Positions 60,034-64,000 of a DNA stretch of 64,000 nucleotides are shown piece after piece. Source of the stretch: Faecalibacterium sp. I4-3-84 (GTDB taxonomy: Bacteria > Bacillota > Clostridia > Oscillospirales > Ruminococcaceae). The position numbers were made by a program, and so were the translations under genes. How positions within the stretch are numbered: the stretch's first letter is position 1; each line of letters starts with the position of its first letter. Location of the stretch: positions 2,294,001-2,358,000 of the forward strand of contig NZ_CP094466.1 of the NCBI RefSeq assembly GCF_023347255.1, given 5' to 3'. Under the pieces are notes generated by a model. It saw nothing but the letters and a program-made list of their open reading frames with translations, had not been told where the DNA came from and did not search any database.

Positions 60034-61440
60034 ACGGCGACCACCTACATCCGCCCTTATAAAACAGCGGCGGGAAAAAGTGCAATTCAAACGATGGAGG
60101 ATCGTTTCACCTATGGCCTGAACCCGGAAAAGCTGGGAGCCGTATCTTCCTATCTCTGCGATCCGAACACGGCTCCCGCCGAGTTTCTTCTGGTAAAAAG
60201 TCAATACCTTGCAGAGACAGGCCGGGCCGTATCTCGCGGGGCACTGTTCTTTCAGATCCGGCAGGCGTTCCTGCCCGGGGAGGTTACGGCGGAAGAAGCA
60301 AATCGTATCGGTTATGAAACGGCGATGCGCTGGACAAAGGGAAAGTATCAGTTCTTCGTCTGTACGCATACCGACAAGGCCCATATTCACAATCACATTT
60401 ATTTCAATGCGACGGCCTTTGACTGCTCCCGGAAATTTCATAATTTCATTGGTTCGTCCTTTGCCCTGCGGCGGCTCTCTGACCGCGTGTGCATCGAACA
60501 TGAACTGTCTGTTATCCAAAATCCGCGCCAGCACAGCAAGGGCTGCTTTCTTCACTATGGCCAGTGGATTGGGGAAAAGCCGCCCTCTGCCAAGCAGAGG
60601 GTACGGCTGGCTATTCTCGCCGCTTTGGAGAAAAAGCCCACAAACTTTGCCGATTTTCTCCGGCTTATGGAGGAGTCCGGCTTTTCGGTGAAACAGGGAC
60701 GAGGCGGTGTCATCTCATTTCTCGCGCCCGGACAGGAAAAACCGACCCGGCTCCGGGCTTCTACACTGGGAGCTGGATTTGACCCGGAGGACATCAAGGC
60801 AGTAATTGCCGGGGAACGTCCGCTCCCCGAGCTGCCAGAGGAGCCCACGGTTCCGCCACGGCGAGTTAATCTCATCATCGACATTCAAAAGCGTATGGCC
60901 CAGGGCAAGGGCCCGGCTTATGAACGATGGGCCAAGGTCTACAACTTAAAGCAGATGGCGGCTGCACTCCAGTATTTGCAGGAGCATCATCTGACAGACT
61001 ATGCGGCGCTGACGGCCAGCACCGAGGCTGCGGTGGATTACTTTCACAAGCTGTCTGACGAACTCCGCACAACGGAGGAGGCTCTTTCCAAAACCTCGGA
61101 GCTGATGGCTGCCACGGTGGACTATGCCAAGACCCGCCCGGTGTTCGACGGGTACAAGGCTGCACGGTACAGCAAAAAGTATCTGGCCCAGCATGAAGCG
61201 GAGCTTGCCACTTACCGGGCGGCAAAGGATACCATGAACACCAGACTGAACGGCGCAAAGCTCCCTAAAATAGAAGTACTAAAAAAATCCCGCCGTGAGC
61301 TGGCGGGACAAAAGAAAGAGCTTTATGCGGAATACCGCAAGGCCCAGGCGGATATGCGGCAGGCTGTGGCAATCAAGGCGAACATTGATCATCTGCTCGG
61401 CGTGACGGACGGGCGGGAAAATAAGGCCCAGGAGCGATAG
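60034..61440 (+). CDS. Conjugative relaxase with ACG in start position
   Basis: 468 residues if read from ACG 60034: ATTYIRPYKTAAGKSA is the usual N-terminus, GGAAGGAGGG ends 6 bases upstream, and ATG is expected where ACG stands. TTG 60013 is in frame but overlaps the ribosome site. HUH core FVCTHTDKAHIHNHIYFNAT near residue 120; central and C-terminal parts share AQGKGPAYERWAKVYNLKQM with the B2 relaxase. Initiates transfer of the host element. Confidence 0.87.
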   Translation, partial: TATTYIRPYKTAAGKSAIQTMEDRFTYGLNPEKLGAVSSYLCDPNTAPAEFLLVKSQYLAETGRAVSRGALFFQIRQAFLPGEVTAEEANRIGYETAMRWTKGKYQFFVCTHTDKAHIHNHIYFNATAFDCSRKFHNFIGSSFALRRLSDRVCIEHELSVIQNPRQHSKGCFLHYGQWIGEKPPSAKQRVRLAILAALEKKPTNFADFLRLMEESGFSVKQGRGGVISFLAPGQEKPTRLRASTLGAGFDPEDIKAVIAGERPLPELPEEPTVPPRRVNLIIDIQKRMAQGKGPAYERWAKVYNLKQMAAALQYLQEHHLTDYAALTASTEAAVDYFHKLSDELRTTEEALSKTSELMAATVDYAKTRPVFDGYKAARYSKKYLAQHEAELATYRAAKDTMNTRLNGAKLPKIEVLKKSRRELAGQKKELYAEYRKAQADMRQAVAIKANIDHLLGVTDGRENKAQER

Positions 61441-61476
61441 CGACAGGCCGCCGACAACAGGCGCATAGCGCCGGGA

Positions 61477-61499
61477 CTTTGGGACAATTTGTCCCGAAG
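61477..61499. repeat. 23-bp palindrome, copy 10
   Basis: CTTTGGGACA-att-TGTCCCGAAG, 36 bases after the relaxase stop; the last copy in the window. Confidence 0.9.
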
Positions 61500-61505
61500 T
61501 TCAGC

Positions 61506-61578
61506 GGGTTTGGGGAGCTCCCCAACAAGCATTTTTGCGGGCCTGCGGCCAGCAAAAATTTCGGAGTGTGGCCACACC
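61506..61578. other. Candidate oriT of the host element
   Basis: GGGTTTGGGGAGCTCCCCAA (61506-61525) then CAAG; ATTTTTGC/GCAAAAAT hairpin; GTGTGGCCACAC palindrome (61567-61578). Read on the minus strand the first motif, CTTGTTGGGGAG-CTCCCCAAACCC, matches the hairpin before mobC in B2. Noncoding gap 61441-61645 directly after the relaxase gene. Confidence 0.5.
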
Positions 61579-61645
61579 CGAATTGCTTGCCATTTAGCGG
61601 CACCCCCGAAAAGCCCCCTAAAAACGAGAAAAACGAAGGCCCTTT

Positions 61646-62008
61646 TTACTTGACCTCCGTTTCTCTGGCTTTTTGTAGTCCCTCTGCTGTGGCCTCCATG
61701 ACCGTCAATTCCTTTTCGTCCATTGTATTGAGCAGCCTGTCAATATGCTGGCGGCAGTCGCTTTCGCCGTTCTGCCTGTCAGGATAAAAGAACTGGTCTA
61801 CGGAAATATCCAACAGGGTGACGATTTGGTAAAAGGTGTTCAGGCTTGGATGCTGGCCCCGGTTCTCAAAATACATGATGGAACGAGGGGTACGGTCTAC
61901 GAGCTGTGCAAGGTATTCCTGTGTCCAGCCTTTCGCCTCTCTCTTGCGCTTGATCTCCCGGCCTAATGCGTGGAAGTCAAGCCGTCTGGTGTCTTGGTAC
62001 ATTCTCAT
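61646..62008 (-). CDS. XRE-family transcriptional regulator
   Basis: 120 residues: HTH_3 domain ALGREIKRKREAKGWTQEYL .. TPRSIMYFENRGQHPSLNTF near 15-55, then a helical C-terminus. Opposite in direction to the backbone and to the following two-component genes; may repress either. Possibly the edge of the host element. Confidence 0.9.
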   Translation of the reverse strand: MRMYQDTRRLDFHALGREIKRKREAKGWTQEYLAQLVDRTPRSIMYFENRGQHPSLNTFYQIVTLLDISVDQFFYPDRQNGESDCRQHIDRLLNTMDEKELTVMEATAEGLQKARETEVK

Positions 62009-62100
62009 ATCACCCCTATATTATTTTACATTTCGGGTTTGACTATGAGAACGAAACACAATTTTATGTTTTAGTAGTATTTTATTGCCCGTCGGCAAGG

Positions 62101-62129
62101 TTGCCGATGTTACACGGACAAGGTATAAT
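62101..62129 (+). promoter_or_regulatory. Promoter of two-component operon
   Basis: TTGCCG (62101-62106), 17 bases, TATAAT (62124-62129), about 75 bases before the response-regulator start. Confidence 0.65.
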
Positions 62130-62201
62130 AACAGAAAGAAAATTTGAAAACTACACTTTAATCACAAAAATCTATGATACGCTATCTTTGGAGGTGTTAT
62201 T

Positions 62202-62873
62202 ATGCAAAGGATTTTAGTCGTTGAGGACGATTTTGATATTCAAGAACTTTTACAGAATTTTTTACAAGAAGCAGGATATGAAGTAGCTGTTGCAAATGAT
62301 GGTGTCGAGGCACTATCTTTATTTGCGGGAGAACGATATGACTTGATTGTGTTGGACATTATGCTCCCCAAAATTGACGGTTACGGTGTCTGTGAATTGA
62401 TACGCAAACAATCTGATGTTCCTATCATCATGCTAACCGCATTAAGCGGAGAAGAAGATCAGATTAAAGGATTGGATTTGCAGGTGGATGACTACATTAC
62501 AAAACCGTTTTCTATGCCTGTCCTGCTCCGCAAAATTGCGGCTGTACTTCGGCGCAGTAACCGGGGAACAGATGAAAAGTATCAAATCATTACTTATGGC
62601 AATTTGCGTTTGAACTGTGACGGCTACACCGCCACAGTGGACGGAGCTAATTTTGAACTGACACAAAAGGAATTTGAAATACTGCGGGAACTGCTGACCC
62701 ATCAGGGCCGGATATTGACCCGGCAGAACTTGTTGGATAAGCTGTGGCGATATGATTTTTATGGGGACGAGCGTGTTGTTGATACCCATATCAAAAATCT
62801 ACGAAAAAAACTGGGAATAGATTTCATTCAAACAATCAGAGGGGTGGGATATAAAGTTGATAAAGAGAATTAA
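62202..62873 (+). CDS. OmpR-family response regulator
   Basis: 223 residues. Receiver domain: ILVVEDDFDIQ, phospho-acceptor in LIVLDIMLPKIDG, and ITKPFSMPVLLRKI (Thr/Lys switch). C-terminal winged helix: FELTQKEFEILRELL, RVVDTHIKNLRKKL. GGAGG 8 bases before ATG. Overlaps the kinase gene by 17 bases. Resembles regulators of bacitracin/lantibiotic or VanR type; target genes are not in view. Confidence 0.93.
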   Translation: MQRILVVEDDFDIQELLQNFLQEAGYEVAVANDGVEALSLFAGERYDLIVLDIMLPKIDGYGVCELIRKQSDVPIIMLTALSGEEDQIKGLDLQVDDYITKPFSMPVLLRKIAAVLRRSNRGTDEKYQIITYGNLRLNCDGYTATVDGANFELTQKEFEILRELLTHQGRILTRQNLLDKLWRYDFYGDERVVDTHIKNLRKKLGIDFIQTIRGVGYKVDKEN

Positions 62874-64000
62874 AGGCAGTCTGTTTGCTAAAGTCTTTAT
62901 TCTGACTGTGGCAGTTTTGCTCTGCGTGAGCTTTCTTGTCTATGGCGTTTTGGCTTGGTATATGCCTCAAACCTATTCTAACAATCTCAATGCGGCATTA
63001 GATGAACAGACCAGCGACTTTATTTATGAATTAGAACATATCCGTATGCAGGATAGCGGCGGACTTTTTGATCAGTTTCTTCAAAACACAACAATTAGCA
63101 TGGTGGAGCTTTATACTGCTGATGGTGTTCTGGTGGAAACACCGTCTAACCAAAATAGCTTTAACGATGGGATCACCGGGGAGGCTCTTGGCGGAGCATC
63201 TTATGAAAGTGCGCCGATTATATCCAACAGCTATTACTTCTCATTTGCAGATGATAATAGCCAATATATTTTAACAGTTTACGGAGAAGCCTCTCAAATC
63301 GCAGAACTGCGGCAATCATTTGTAAGCGTATTACCGATTTTGTTTTGCGTTATTCTCCTTGTATCGTTGGCAACTGCTTGGGTGTATTCTCGTATCATTA
63401 CAAACCCGGTATTAAAAATCAGTCGGATTTCTAAAGAAATGTCTGATATGAAGCTGGAATGGCAACTTGAGGAACGCCGTTCTGACGAGCTGGGTGTACT
63501 GGAGAATAGCTTGAATACGCTGTCCCGGAAACTGTCTGCTACCTTGGAGGAGTTGCAAAGTGCAAATCTCCAGCTCCAAAAGGATATTGAACATCAAAAG
63601 GTGCTGGAACGGGCACAACAGGATTTCTTTTCTTCTGCTTCCCATGAACTGAAAACCCCTATCACCATTATCAAGGGTCAATTAGAGGGGATGCTATTGG
63701 GTATAGGGGCATATAAAGACCACGAAAAGTATCTTGCCCGATCCTTGGAAGTTGCGGCTACGCTTGAAACGATGGTGCAGGAAATATTAACGATTTCAAG
63801 GCTGGAAACCAATGTTGATTTCAAAATGGAGCATTTTGATTGTGCTCCCATGATACATGTCTATTTGAGGGAGATTGATGATTTAGTGGCAACAAAAGAA
63901 CTGCAAATACATCTTGCTATACAGTCTCCCGCTTTTATAAACGGGAACAAATTGCTGATTGAAAAGGTGTTCTCCAATTTGATTTCAAATGCTGTAAAGT
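62857..64000 (+). CDS. Sensor histidine kinase (runs off the window)
   Basis: At least 381 residues from TTG 62857. Membrane segment VFILTVAVLLCVSFLVYGVL, extracellular domain of ~125 residues, second segment VLPILFCVILLVSLATAWVY near 155-175, HAMP, coiled coil, HisKA with SASHELKTPITIIKGQL (phospho-His) near 265 and the start of the ATPase domain with the N-box FSNLISNAVK at the window edge. Partner of the regulator before it. Confidence 0.92.
   Translation, partial: MIKRIKGSLFAKVFILTVAVLLCVSFLVYGVLAWYMPQTYSNNLNAALDEQTSDFIYELEHIRMQDSGGLFDQFLQNTTISMVELYTADGVLVETPSNQNSFNDGITGEALGGASYESAPIISNSYYFSFADDNSQYILTVYGEASQIAELRQSFVSVLPILFCVILLVSLATAWVYSRIITNPVLKISRISKEMSDMKLEWQLEERRSDELGVLENSLNTLSRKLSATLEELQSANLQLQKDIEHQKVLERAQQDFFSSASHELKTPITIIKGQLEGMLLGIGAYKDHEKYLARSLEVAATLETMVQEILTISRLETNVDFKMEHFDCAPMIHVYLREIDDLVATKELQIHLAIQSPAFINGNKLLIEKVFSNLISNAVK

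Larger units (their letters stand above)
25380..61640. mobile_element. Second integrative conjugative element (host of B1 and B2)
   Basis: Backbone in order: parB-like, DUF4406-like, ardA, pcfB, virD4 (split), maff2 (split), trbL-like, SpoVG-like, two methyltransferases, prgI, virB4, NlpC/P60 hydrolase, DUF4315, DUF4366, Cys-rich genes, mobC, relaxase, oriT-like region. Ten copies of a 23-bp palindrome mark only this backbone. No integrase or clear att site is visible in the window; both limits are estimates. Confidence 0.75.

Noticed and set aside
1-64000. CRISPR array or cas genes
   Set aside because: No regularly spaced repeats and no Cas-like proteins were seen on either strand.

Overview
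The window looks like a gut Clostridia chromosome (Oscillospiraceae/Ruminococcaceae-like). It is GC-rich, with AGGAGG ribosome sites, an FMN riboswitch, a TrkH transporter, a surface protein ending in an SLH-like segment, and layers of conjugative and mobilizable elements of the Maff2/PcfB/VirD4/PrgI/VirB4 type. No species marker gene is present, so this rests on gene content only.

Positions 1-14600 are resident chromosome. It holds an oxidative and nitrosative stress group (nitroreductase, thioredoxin, thioredoxin reductase, Crp/Fnr regulator, DUF2249 proteins, flavodiiron protein, ferritin), a riboflavin operon (ribD-ribE-ribBA-ribH, minus strand) under an FMN riboswitch, and small regulators. 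Many genes here carry internal deletions. Thioredoxin reductase has lost its CxxC segment in frame. A ferredoxin-like gene, an Rrf2 regulator, a Fur-like regulator, an N2O-stimulated-promoter family gene, a GGDEF gene, an RlmD C-terminus, a rhodanese lipoprotein and a serine recombinase tail are broken.

Positions 14600-18400 hold the remnant of a first conjugative element (virD4 N-part, pcfB, repA N-part, two Cys-rich proteins) beside an intact tRNA-Arg(CCU) and a 5' half of a second tRNA-Arg(CCU). Positions 18400-24900 are resident genes: trkH, a 641-residue surface protein with a G10 tract in its promoter region, pepT and a D-2-hydroxyacid dehydrogenase. A truncated IS200-type element follows.

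From about 25.4 to 61.6 kb lies a second, larger conjugative element: parB-like, ardA, pcfB, virD4, maff2, trbL-like, SpoVG-like, two DNA methyltransferases, prgI, virB4, a NlpC/P60 hydrolase, DUF4315, DUF4366, mobC and relaxase. Two other elements interrupt it. B1 (about 29.6-36.0 kb) splits virD4. B2 (about 37.1-48.7 kb, with an intact large serine recombinase) splits maff2. B1 and B2 carry paralogous replication modules, and B2 is itself a mosaic containing an in-frame DnaC-relaxase fusion.

The most striking undescribed signal is a 23-bp palindrome (CTTYGRGACA, three bases, TGTCCCRAAG). It occurs ten times, always at gene boundaries, and only in the host element: never in B1, B2, the first element or the chromosome. 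With a ParB-like protein carrying AT-hook-like motifs at the head of the element, this suggests a KorB-like dispersed operator or centromere system. Further signals are a 162-nt nested palindrome after parB, three transfer genes with CTG, ATT or ACG where a start codon is expected, and a shared oriT-like hairpin near both relaxase loci. After 61.6 kb come a divergent XRE regulator and a two-component system whose kinase runs off the window.
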